From: Promethearchaeota archaeon
GTDB taxonomy: Archaea > Asgardarchaeota > Lokiarchaeia > Sigynarchaeales > SOKP01
Assembly: GCA_019894875.1 (NCBI GenBank)
Contig: JAGXNR010000167.1
Coordinates: 1-5,642 of the forward strand
Reading direction: 5' to 3'
DNA: 5,642 nt
In this document: one piece after another, positions 1-5,382 of the stretch
Layout of the letters: each line of letters opens with the position of its first letter
How positions within the stretch are numbered: position 1 is the stretch's first letter
Translations under genes and position numbers: made by a program
The notes under the pieces: model-generated
What the model was told of the DNA's origin: nothing
Database searches by the model: none
Seen by the model: only the letters and a program-made list of their open reading frames with translations

Positions 1-1842
1 GTGTTAGGAGAAAAGCTATTATATAGTTTTGTAGCCGAGGATTGGAATACATTAACCTTATTAAAAAGATTAAAAGAGAAATTTGGTGCATATTGTAATA
101 TATATCTTTCTAAAAGATTATCTATCCAACCTTTAGCAAGTATATCTGCTGAGGGTATTCTTGGTTACTTAGCAGAACTTATCAAAATCATCAACGATGA
201 TATTGATATTAAAAAAGTTATATATTCAAAAGTAAAGAATTGTTTAGTTGTTAAAGATTACCATTCTGGGAGAGAACTTTATAATAAACTAAATTTTAAG
301 GGAAAATGTGTAACACTAGCGGGAGAACAAATTATTTCGTATAAATATGTCTTCGAAACACCATATTTGAAGAGGTTAAAGGGTTTATTAAGTGCAGGAA
401 CACAAAAAGAACAATCAAATATATTAGAATCAGAAGTGAAAACTCTAACTGATAAAATTTCAGAATTTAGGGTTGCTCAAATTAAACTAGATAACATTCA
501 AAAAGAGATTTTTAAGAAAAAGGAATCTTTTAACGATCTCTTATATAATTTTAATCAAAAACAAAGGATCACCACTAAAAAAAATCAGTTATATTCGCAA
601 AAGCATGGTTTAGAGAAAGATAATTCTAAGAATAAAGAAATTATTAAAGATTTAGAAACTAAAATTAGAGATCTAAAGCAACGCTCTGATCCTGATTTCT
701 TTAAATGGAATGATAGAGTTACTGAAATCCCGAATGAATTAGCTATACTAAATGAAGAAAAGAAAAAATGGGATTTGAAACTTGGGGAGAGTTCAAGCAT
801 TCTAAAAGGAGTTAATGAAGAATTAAATAAGCTACAAAATGAATTAACTATAACCAAATCAGAATATGAAAAAGAAAAGGAAAACTTTCAAAAAGCAGAT
901 AAAGTTGCGTTTGATATTTATCGTCAACTTGAAGAGGCTGAAAGCAAACTAGAAAATATTGAGAAAAATATCTCAGATTTAAAAGATATAAAATTACAAT
1001 ATCAAAATAGGAAGATCGAAATAGAGAAAAAAAGCATACAAATAACCTTGAATTTAGAGCAAGAAAATATTAAAATAAATTCTTATAATCAAGATTTAGC
1101 ATCGAAGAAAAGTGATTTGGAAAGAATTAAATCAGAAATAGGACCGCTAATTTCTGAGGAAATGATAAAGATTCGTTCAATTGAAGATATTAATAAAGAT
1201 ATTTCAAAAATCGATAAAGATTTAATTAAATATTTAGATGTTGACAGTTCACTTATAGTTGAAAAGGATCAAATAATCTCATCTCTTAAAGAAATTAATA
1301 AGAATCAAATTAGTTTAGAAGAAGATATTAAAGCGGCAATTAAAACGGAAAATAAATTAGAAAAGACGTATAATGATAAATTCGGAATTGTTCTTGAAGA
1401 CCTACAAAAAAAAGTTAATCAAAAATTTGAAGATTCTCAAATTAAATCATATTGTTCTCTTGAATTAACAGGAAACTTTGAGAATTTAGGAGTTAATATA
1501 AAAGCCGCGACTTCTAAGGATCAATTAAAATCCTTTACTGCCTTGAGTGGGGGGCAAGTTTCTCTTATTTCAATTTGTTTGATTTTATCTTTACAAGAGA
1601 TTAAGCCTTCTCCTCTTTGTATGCTCGATGAAGCGGGTATGTTTTTAGATGAAAAAAATTCAGAAGTAGCATACCAATTAATTAAATCAACATTAGAGCA
1701 AAATCCGGTTCAATTGTTCATGTTTTTACCTACATCGTCATCTTCATTATTTTTATTAGCTGAAAAAGTTATAGGGATTGCTAGAGTTGGAAAAAATGAA
1801 GTTTCTTCGGTTTTTAAACCAAAAATAATAAAGCAAAAATAG
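1..1842 (+). CDS. smc: SMC-family ATPase, C-terminal half (hinge, coiled coil, head); 5' end outside window
   Basis: SMC ATPases form ring-shaped, DNA-loading complexes that organise and separate chromosomes. The reading frame is open from base 1 and starts inside the hinge. Residues 2-45 match the end of the first hinge half (LGEKLLYSFVAED; later NIYLSKRL, where families have TFLPL). Residues 50-110 match the second half (EGILGYLAELIKI, CLVVKDY, VTLAGEQ). Residues about 136-470 are a long Lys/Glu-rich coiled coil. The C-terminal head has the ABC signature LSGGQ (515-519), Walker B CMLDEAG (540-546) and D-loop FLDEKN (548-553). Walker A must lie upstream, so the GTG at base 1 is an internal Val codon, and the full protein is probably about twice this length. 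It is divergent: Gln replaces the usual Glu of LSGGE, and the switch His of the ITHR motif is replaced by FLPTS (575-579). A Rad50-like protein is less likely, because a globular hinge is present instead of a zinc hook. It is followed by kleisin- and kite-like genes. Confidence 0.9.
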   Translation: MLGEKLLYSFVAEDWNTLTLLKRLKEKFGAYCNIYLSKRLSIQPLASISAEGILGYLAELIKIINDDIDIKKVIYSKVKNCLVVKDYHSGRELYNKLNFKGKCVTLAGEQIISYKYVFETPYLKRLKGLLSAGTQKEQSNILESEVKTLTDKISEFRVAQIKLDNIQKEIFKKKESFNDLLYNFNQKQRITTKKNQLYSQKHGLEKDNSKNKEIIKDLETKIRDLKQRSDPDFFKWNDRVTEIPNELAILNEEKKKWDLKLGESSSILKGVNEELNKLQNELTITKSEYEKEKENFQKADKVAFDIYRQLEEAESKLENIEKNISDLKDIKLQYQNRKIEIEKKSIQITLNLEQENIKINSYNQDLASKKSDLERIKSEIGPLISEEMIKIRSIEDINKDISKIDKDLIKYLDVDSSLIVEKDQIISSLKEINKNQISLEEDIKAAIKTENKLEKTYNDKFGIVLEDLQKKVNQKFEDSQIKSYCSLELTGNFENLGVNIKAATSKDQLKSFTALSGGQVSLISICLILSLQEIKPSPLCMLDEAGMFLDEKNSEVAYQLIKSTLEQNPVQLFMFLPTSSSSLFLLAEKVIGIARVGKNEVSSVFKPKIIKQK

Positions 1843-1851
1843 ATCTATAAA

Positions 1852-2502
1852 ATGGAAGAGTCTAAAGATTTATCGGAAGAAATTAATCGGAAAATTGAAG
1901 AAGTTCAATTGAAAGTCCTGTCAGGGGAAATTTCTTTATTAGACTTCGAGTTAGTACCGATTTTTGAAAATATTAAAGATACGCTCAATATTGCTAATAT
2001 CGATAAATATTCAATGGCTTTTAAGAATGGTTTCCAACTTTTAGTTCAGAAATTTGAAGAATTGAAGACACTTATTAATAGTATAGATAACAATGATAGT
2101 TTTTTCCAATATTTAAGATCAAATCCAGACGATTCAGAACTATATCAATTGTTAAATGATTGTTGGATAACGCCATTCAATATTGAATCTCTATCATTGA
2201 ATTTCCTTAATTATTCAAATGAAAAGTTAAGTAAAGAAAGAGGATATCCCGTAATAATTGAACATTTAGACAAAGTCAAAATAAAGCATAGCTTTTTATT
2301 AGAAGTTCCTGAATTCAAATTTACTGAAAAAATAATGAATTTTTATAATGCTATTAAGAATAAACTCCCATGTTCATTTGATGAGATATTTGAAAATGAG
2401 CAAGATCAAATTGAGATCTATGAAAAATTTGTGTATCTCCTACATCTACTCCAATTAGGTAAAATTAAATATCAAAAAGAGACGAATTTTTTATATATAT
2501 AA
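1852..2502 (+). CDS. scpA: ScpA-like kleisin subunit of the SMC complex, divergent
   Basis: Kleisins bridge the two SMC heads: the N-terminus binds the SMC neck and the C-terminal winged helix binds the cap of the other head. This 216-residue protein is a little shorter than typical ScpA. Residues 22-73 follow the ScpA N-terminal helix pattern (ISLLDFELVPIFENI, then NGFQLLVQKFEEL, comparable to the family's DI.DIPI...I and FLV.A..LL.IKS). The GPLDLLL opening motif is missing. Residues 75-130 are a variable linker. Residues 135-216 look like the C-terminal winged helix: SFDEIF (175-180), a helix ending FVYLLHLLQLGKIKYQ (193-208), then a final strand NFLYI, matching the family's FLALLEL.K.G.V...Q...F..I. 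The gene starts 9 bases after the SMC stop with no visible Shine-Dalgarno, so translation is probably coupled. The assignment rests on pattern and gene order, not on strict motifs. Confidence 0.72.
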   Translation: MEESKDLSEEINRKIEEVQLKVLSGEISLLDFELVPIFENIKDTLNIANIDKYSMAFKNGFQLLVQKFEELKTLINSIDNNDSFFQYLRSNPDDSELYQLLNDCWITPFNIESLSLNFLNYSNEKLSKERGYPVIIEHLDKVKIKHSFLLEVPEFKFTEKIMNFYNAIKNKLPCSFDEIFENEQDQIEIYEKFVYLLHLLQLGKIKYQKETNFLYI

Positions 2503-2510
2503 AAGGAGTG
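2503..2510 (+). promoter_or_regulatory. ribosome binding site for the ScpB-like gene
   Basis: AAGGAGTG lies 8 bases before the ATG at 2519. It is the only clear Shine-Dalgarno in the SMC operon. It fixes the start of the third gene and suggests that this subunit is translated independently of its upstream neighbours. Confidence 0.75.
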
Positions 2511-2518
2511 TTAAATAA

Positions 2519-3043
2519 ATGAATGAATTTACAATATTGGTTTATATTTTAAGCAAAAAAGTAAATAATTTCGAGATAGGGGCAACTAAAGAGGAAATCA
2601 TTAAAAAATTGAATTTTCAAGGTAAAAATGAATCTGTTTATTTTCACAATTTAATCGTCCAATTATCAAATTACCTTGAACCATTAGGGCTTCAAATTCG
2701 GTTTAACCCACTCAGTTCTCACTGGTATTTAGCATTTGAAATGGTTACATCGGATTTGATTTATGCTAATCCCTTTGAGGATAAACCAAGACTTGCCGCA
2801 ACTTTATTCTGTGTTTTAATTTGTTGCCTTAAAAATACCGGAATTGGAAAAATTCATGATATCGAAAAATTAAGAAAAAAGAAATCTACTAGAGAAGATT
2901 TAAAAGAGTTACAAAACAGAGGATATATCGAAATTAATGATAATTTAGGACAATTAAGATTGACTCCTCTTATTGGTTATCAGTTGGATCTAAACAAACT
3001 CTTCATAAAATTAACTTTAAAATTAACTCAACAAATAAATTGA
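2519..3043 (+). CDS. scpB: ScpB-like kite (tandem winged-helix) subunit of the SMC complex
   Basis: ScpB and the related Nse1/Nse3 (MAGE) proteins are kite subunits: dimers with two winged-helix domains that bind the middle of the kleisin. The protein has 174 residues, near the usual ScpB size. Residues 1-74 form the first winged helix, ending in a wing strand HWYLAFEMV (68-76) that corresponds to the GYRL.T segment of ScpB. Residues 90-165 form the second. There, RLAATLFCVLICCL (91-104) replaces the ALE.LAIIAY helix, IHDIEKLRKKKSTREDLKEL (112-131) matches EIE.IRGV.S...L..L, and RGYIEIN (134-140) matches RGLI. The GRP/Y.TT signature is only echoed by LTPLIGYQL (148-156). The gene lies 16 bases after the kleisin gene with a good ribosome binding site. 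A generic winged-helix regulator is the alternative, but the gene order SMC-kleisin-this makes a kite subunit much more likely. Confidence 0.78.
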   Translation: MNEFTILVYILSKKVNNFEIGATKEEIIKKLNFQGKNESVYFHNLIVQLSNYLEPLGLQIRFNPLSSHWYLAFEMVTSDLIYANPFEDKPRLAATLFCVLICCLKNTGIGKIHDIEKLRKKKSTREDLKELQNRGYIEINDNLGQLRLTPLIGYQLDLNKLFIKLTLKLTQQIN

Positions 3044-3077
3044 TTGTTTTAATATAAAAATAAGAAGTATAAAAGAA
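3044..3077. terminator. short convergent intergenic spacer, likely T-rich terminators for both sides
   Basis: The SMC operon and the GTPase unit converge with only 34 bases between their stop codons. On the + strand the stop is followed by TTGTTTTAATATA. On the - strand the spacer reads as a T-rich tract with a T5 run (complement of 3056-3060). Archaeal terminators are typically T-runs without a hairpin, and I see no hairpin here. The termination role is inferred. Confidence 0.4.
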
Positions 3078-3713
3078 TTAGCTTTTTGTCGTAATTTCTA
3101 ATATCATTTCAGCTACTCGATTGTTATACTTTTCAACTTCATCAAAATTATCTACAGTTTCTCCACAAGTTATGAAAACCTCCCTAATTGAAATCTTCCG
3201 AGTTTCAAAAAAGTTCTGAATTTGCTTTGTCATCTCTTCGATCCTTTTTTCCCTATCTCCTTCAATTAAATCAACTTTATTGATACAAACATAAATTTTA
3301 TCAGGGAAAAATCTCACATCGTTGAAAAACTCAAATTGAGGATCTAAGTCTCTATCGCCTGAAAAAACAGCGATAATTTGGGTAGCAATGCGGGAAATAG
3401 TAATTATGCCCATTTTCACGACAGCACGCTGTCTATCCCCTCCAGGTGCGAAGATTGTGTGAGCTTTGTTAGTTGTATCTTCTCGAAACACGATACGGTT
3501 AGGATGGATGGTTTTTGTCTCTTTTTCATTACGTGCATCTTCCTTATCACCTCCCGGTACTGTTGCTTCACCAGAAAAATCAGCTTTAACTACAGAGCAC
3601 TTTGCACCTCCTTCCACGTTTTCAATATCCCCCTTTTTTAAGTAACGAACAAAAAGACGAAGGATACTTGTTTTTCCTACACTCACATCTCCTAATAATC
3701 CAATGTTAACCAT
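3078..3713 (-). CDS. small Ras/MglA-like GTPase with non-canonical switch II (APGG)
   Basis: A 211-residue P-loop GTPase, probably a cytoplasmic molecular switch. G1 is GDVSVGKTS (8-16). Switch I is probably around TKTI (67-70), followed by the strand NRIVF. The switch II region is HTIFAPGGDRQR (85-96), and G4 is NKVD (145-148), preceded by the strand KIYVCI. G5 is weak, perhaps TCGE (182-185). The layout recalls prokaryotic MglA/COG2229-type GTPases, in which FGTPGQ replaces DTAGQ. Here the Asp of DxxG appears to be Phe or Ala, and the catalytic Gln is Gly. Between G1 and switch I lies a stretch of about 45 residues that carries a second PGGD (53-56), longer than in Ras. I see no lipidation motif or membrane segment. 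The ATG overlaps the stop of the upstream gene (TAATG) and has a strong Shine-Dalgarno, so the two are co-translated and probably work together. The specific pathway cannot be told from sequence. Confidence 0.9.
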   Translation of the reverse strand: MVNIGLLGDVSVGKTSILRLFVRYLKKGDIENVEGGAKCSVVKADFSGEATVPGGDKEDARNEKETKTIHPNRIVFREDTTNKAHTIFAPGGDRQRAVVKMGIITISRIATQIIAVFSGDRDLDPQFEFFNDVRFFPDKIYVCINKVDLIEGDREKRIEEMTKQIQNFFETRKISIREVFITCGETVDNFDEVEKYNNRVAEMILEITTKS

Positions 3714-4525
3714 TAGGTTTCACCCTCCAATAGTTTATTTAGGAGCAATTCATAATCGGGGATTAAAAACTGTTCAAGTAGGGCGTTATTGTGAGCGTGT
3801 ATAAGTGCAATTAACACCTCTTTCATATTTTTAGCATCCTTCAAATACTTCGCTAAATTCTCTGATGTAGGTTCGTCATTAAAATCCCTTGCTTGTTCTT
3901 CAAAACCAAAATTAGAAAGATCTGGTAATGCATTAAAGAATCCAAAAGCAGAATATCCTTGATATTGGTAAAATACGAAAAAACGGGTTTTAATATTTTC
4001 TATTATGCTGGATAAATAAGCTGAAGGGTAAATTTCACCTAAAGTTAATTCTTCATCTTGTTTTATCACAAAGTAAGGGGAAATTGGAGAGGACTGGGAA
4101 CCATACATCTCTTTTGGAGGAATAGAGATAAATGGAAGCTTTTCTGAAACAATTGTCCAGAGATCCTCCCTTTTTTTCTCGATTAAAATATCTTTAATCT
4201 CATCATAAGCAAAAAAGAAATCGGACTGTAACGCAAGGAGTGAACTTAGATAGACGGAAAGCGATGCAAAAGTAGCTTCCAATACAGGTCTTCTTCCGCC
4301 ATTTGAATCTGTGGGTTTTACAGCCCCTTTCCACGCTCTTAAACCGGAATATGCAAATGATTTTACATCAAAGAAAGCACCAGAGAGGAATAAAAAGGAT
4401 GGAGCATCACCTTTATTATCAGTTAACAATTCTACAGATCGATGAATTAAAACGCTTTCTAACTTTTCATCATGAAATTTAGAGTGAAGTATGGGCATTT
4501 GTAACCAAGTTTTTTTCTTTGCCAA
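3713..4525 (-). CDS. protein of unknown function, translationally coupled to the GTPase
   Basis: I do not recognise this 270-residue protein. It has no signal peptide and no convincing membrane helix, though it has aromatic and hydrophobic stretches: FLFLSGAFFDVKSFAYSGL (44-62), YLSSLLALQSDFFFAYDEI (92-110) and RFFVFYQYQGYSAFGFFNAL (181-200). A loop with SNGGRRP (74-80) and a Ser/Pro segment SQSSPISP (143-150) break up an otherwise mixed alpha/beta-looking chain. The last 60 residues look helical. The start is TTG: a stop lies two codons upstream in frame, and a GAGTG Shine-Dalgarno sits 8 bases before the TTG. An ATG at residue 10 is the alternative and has no comparable site. The overlap with the GTPase gene suggests a dedicated partner, such as an activator, exchange factor, effector or scaffold. 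Longin- or roadblock-type folds are common in GTPase partners, but I cannot show either here. Base composition matches the GTPase gene and differs from the flanks. Confidence 0.85.
   Translation of the reverse strand: MAKKKTWLQMPILHSKFHDEKLESVLIHRSVELLTDNKGDAPSFLFLSGAFFDVKSFAYSGLRAWKGAVKPTDSNGGRRPVLEATFASLSVYLSSLLALQSDFFFAYDEIKDILIEKKREDLWTIVSEKLPFISIPPKEMYGSQSSPISPYFVIKQDEELTLGEIYPSAYLSSIIENIKTRFFVFYQYQGYSAFGFFNALPDLSNFGFEEQARDFNDEPTSENLAKYLKDAKNMKEVLIALIHAHNNALLEQFLIPDYELLLNKLLEGET
3721..3728 (-). promoter_or_regulatory. ribosome binding site for the GTPase gene
   Basis: On the - strand GGAGGGTG lies 7 bases before the GTPase ATG, inside the last codons of the 270-residue gene. It supports the ATG at 3713 as the true start, and efficient re-initiation at the TAATG overlap. 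Confidence 0.85.
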
Positions 4526-4533
4526 AATCTATA

Positions 4534-4539
4534 CACTCG
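4534..4539 (-). promoter_or_regulatory. ribosome binding site deciding the TTG start of the 270-residue gene
   Basis: CGAGTG on the - strand sits 8 bases before the TTG at 4525. Because the frame is closed by TAG two codons upstream, this site favours TTG over the ATG nine codons further in. Confidence 0.5.
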
Positions 4540-4558
4540 TTTTTATAATTCGGATAAA

Positions 4559-4568
4559 GTTATAAAAG
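4559..4568 (-). promoter_or_regulatory. candidate archaeal TATA box for the GTPase two-gene unit
   Basis: The - strand reads CTTTTATAAC here. Archaeal transcription usually starts about 25 bases downstream, which would be near 4538, at the edge of the Shine-Dalgarno before the TTG start. A second AT-rich stretch at 4541-4549 would instead favour the internal ATG at residue 10. In such AT-rich DNA this is weak evidence. The rest of the 152-base gap (4526-4677) holds no gene that I can see. Confidence 0.35.
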
Positions 4569-4654
4569 ATTGCTGAATAATTAATTTTTCCTATTTTAAT
4601 TAAACAATATATTATCTCAATATAATTTTATGTACATCGAAAGAAGGGATTAAG

Positions 4655-4662
4655 AAAAAAAA
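4655..4662 (-). terminator. T8 run, likely terminator of the coiled-coil gene
   Basis: On the - strand a run of eight T lies 15 bases after the stop of the 207-residue gene and is followed by more pyrimidine-rich sequence (CTTAATCCCTTCTTTC). This fits a hairpin-less archaeal terminator and would separate this gene from the GTPase unit downstream. Confidence 0.5.
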
Positions 4663-4677
4663 TTTAGACTAAAAATT

Positions 4678-5301
4678 CTACGAGGTGATCTGTTTGGTTA
4701 AAAGCTCTCTCATTTTAGAGGTAATTAAATCATATTCTTGAATTGATTTTAAATTTATAATATTCAAACCTTCGATTACATCTGTATTTTTAAAATATTC
4801 ATATTTTAAATCTAAATCTGGATTCTGATCTTTAATTTTTAGAAGTGCTTCCATTAAAAATGTCCGTATGAAATCTTCCGATGTTTCTCTTATTCCTCTT
4901 TCCAATGGGTTAATTAACTTTATTTTTACGTTATTTAAATCTAAAAAATTCAAAATACATAACAATTTTGAATCTTTTTCATCGTCATCAGTAAAAATCT
5001 TTCTTTTAATATTGGTACCTTTTACCCTTTCTGAAGGAATATCATTTACGAAATATTTTTCTTCATCCTTCTTTTTTTCGGTCTTTTGTAAAGTTTTTGA
5101 ATAAATTACATCAGCACTCTGAAAAGACTTATTAGAAATCATGGAATTAAGGAAATTTAAAACCTCTCTTAATTCAGAAATTTCATTCTCTAATTCTTCA
5201 AGTTGTTCCTTTTTTTTATAATAGAGATTCTGAATTTTGGTTAATATTTCGGATAATTTTTCAATCTCAGTACCATTATCTCCAAGATTCATTGATTTCA
5301 T
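4678..5301 (-). CDS. coiled-coil protein of unknown function with a compact C-terminal domain
   Basis: I do not recognise this 207-residue protein. Residues 11-55 form a coiled coil (heptads through IEKLSEILTKI and KEQLEELENEISELREVL). Residues 56-110 are a charged, probably flexible linker (KTEKKKDEEK; TDDDEKD). Residues 111-205 look like a folded domain: two hydrophobic strands (LLCILNFLDL, NVKIKLINP), an ERGIRETSEDFIRTFLMEAL helix (134-153), PDLDLKYEYF (161-170), another strand GLNIINLKS and a final helix DLITSKMRELL. The N-terminal coiled coil suggests oligomerisation or scaffolding. There is no signal peptide or membrane segment. No Shine-Dalgarno precedes either ATG (residue 1 or 4). 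A TATA-like sequence lies about 29 bases upstream of the first ATG, so the transcript may be leaderless. It is divergent from the ATP-grasp gene and followed by its own T8 run, so probably a single-gene unit. Confidence 0.87.
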   Translation of the reverse strand: MKSMNLGDNGTEIEKLSEILTKIQNLYYKKKEQLEELENEISELREVLNFLNSMISNKSFQSADVIYSKTLQKTEKKKDEEKYFVNDIPSERVKGTNIKRKIFTDDDEKDSKLLCILNFLDLNNVKIKLINPLERGIRETSEDFIRTFLMEALLKIKDQNPDLDLKYEYFKNTDVIEGLNIINLKSIQEYDLITSKMRELLTKQITS

Positions 5302-5325
5302 ATATGTTTTATAAGAAATTAAATT

Positions 5326-5335
5326 TATTTAAAAA
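5326..5335. promoter_or_regulatory. AT-rich element, candidate shared TATA box for divergent genes
   Basis: The 81 bases between the two divergent genes are almost all A and T. TATTTAAAAA (+) / TTTTTAAATA (-) is centred about 29 bases from the - strand ATG, as expected for a leaderless transcript, and about 52 bases from the + strand ATG, which would leave a leader of about 26 bases including its Shine-Dalgarno. The near-palindromic TTTAAA core suits both directions. It is not distinctive enough to be certain in such AT-rich DNA. Confidence 0.35.
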
Positions 5336-5367
5336 TTAATGCTATTGTTAAACTAAGTAATTTTTAT

Positions 5368-5376
5368 AAAGGTGAG
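5368..5376 (+). promoter_or_regulatory. ribosome binding site for the ATP-grasp gene
   Basis: AAAGGTGAG has its GGTGA core 7 bases before the ATG at 5383. It favours this ATG over the one three codons later (5392), although family members often begin right at the MIITPNP segment that the second ATG opens. Confidence 0.7.
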
Positions 5377-5382
5377 TTTGGA

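Noticed and set aside
1..3. GTG at the first base as a possible start codon of the SMC gene
   Set aside because: The protein begins mid-hinge (LGEKLLYSFVAED), with no Walker A half, so this is an internal Val codon cut by the window edge.
585..857. Open frame on the - strand inside the SMC gene
   Set aside because: It lies opposite the coiled-coil coding sequence, is Ser/Phe-rich as expected from antisense of Lys/Glu codons, and has no ribosome binding site or recognisable domain.
1548..1553. Run of six G as a possible frameshift site
   Set aside because: The frame through it encodes the intact LSGGQ signature and continues into a normal Walker B, so no shift is needed.
3414..3538. A short +1-frame peptide after the perfect GGAGGTGAT inside the GTPase gene
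   Set aside because: About 40 codons with no recognisable features; the site is explained by the Gly-Gly-Asp codons of the PGGD motif.
3378..3641. Open frame on the + strand opposite the GTPase gene
   Set aside because: The GTPase has clear G motifs on the other strand; this frame is a Cys/Phe-rich shadow with no family resemblance.
4526..4677. tRNA, small RNA or riboswitch in the 152-base gap
   Set aside because: I found no cloverleaf, conserved hairpin or riboswitch core; it is AT-rich with only terminator- and promoter-like tracts.
4682..4743. GAGGTGAT on the + strand followed by a TTG and a 16-codon frame
   Set aside because: The spacing is too short, the frame is tiny, and the sequence is the antisense of the end of a convincing gene.
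4868..5104. Open frame on the + strand opposite the coiled-coil gene
   Set aside because: Low-complexity Ser/Phe/Leu translation typical of an antisense shadow; no ribosome binding site.
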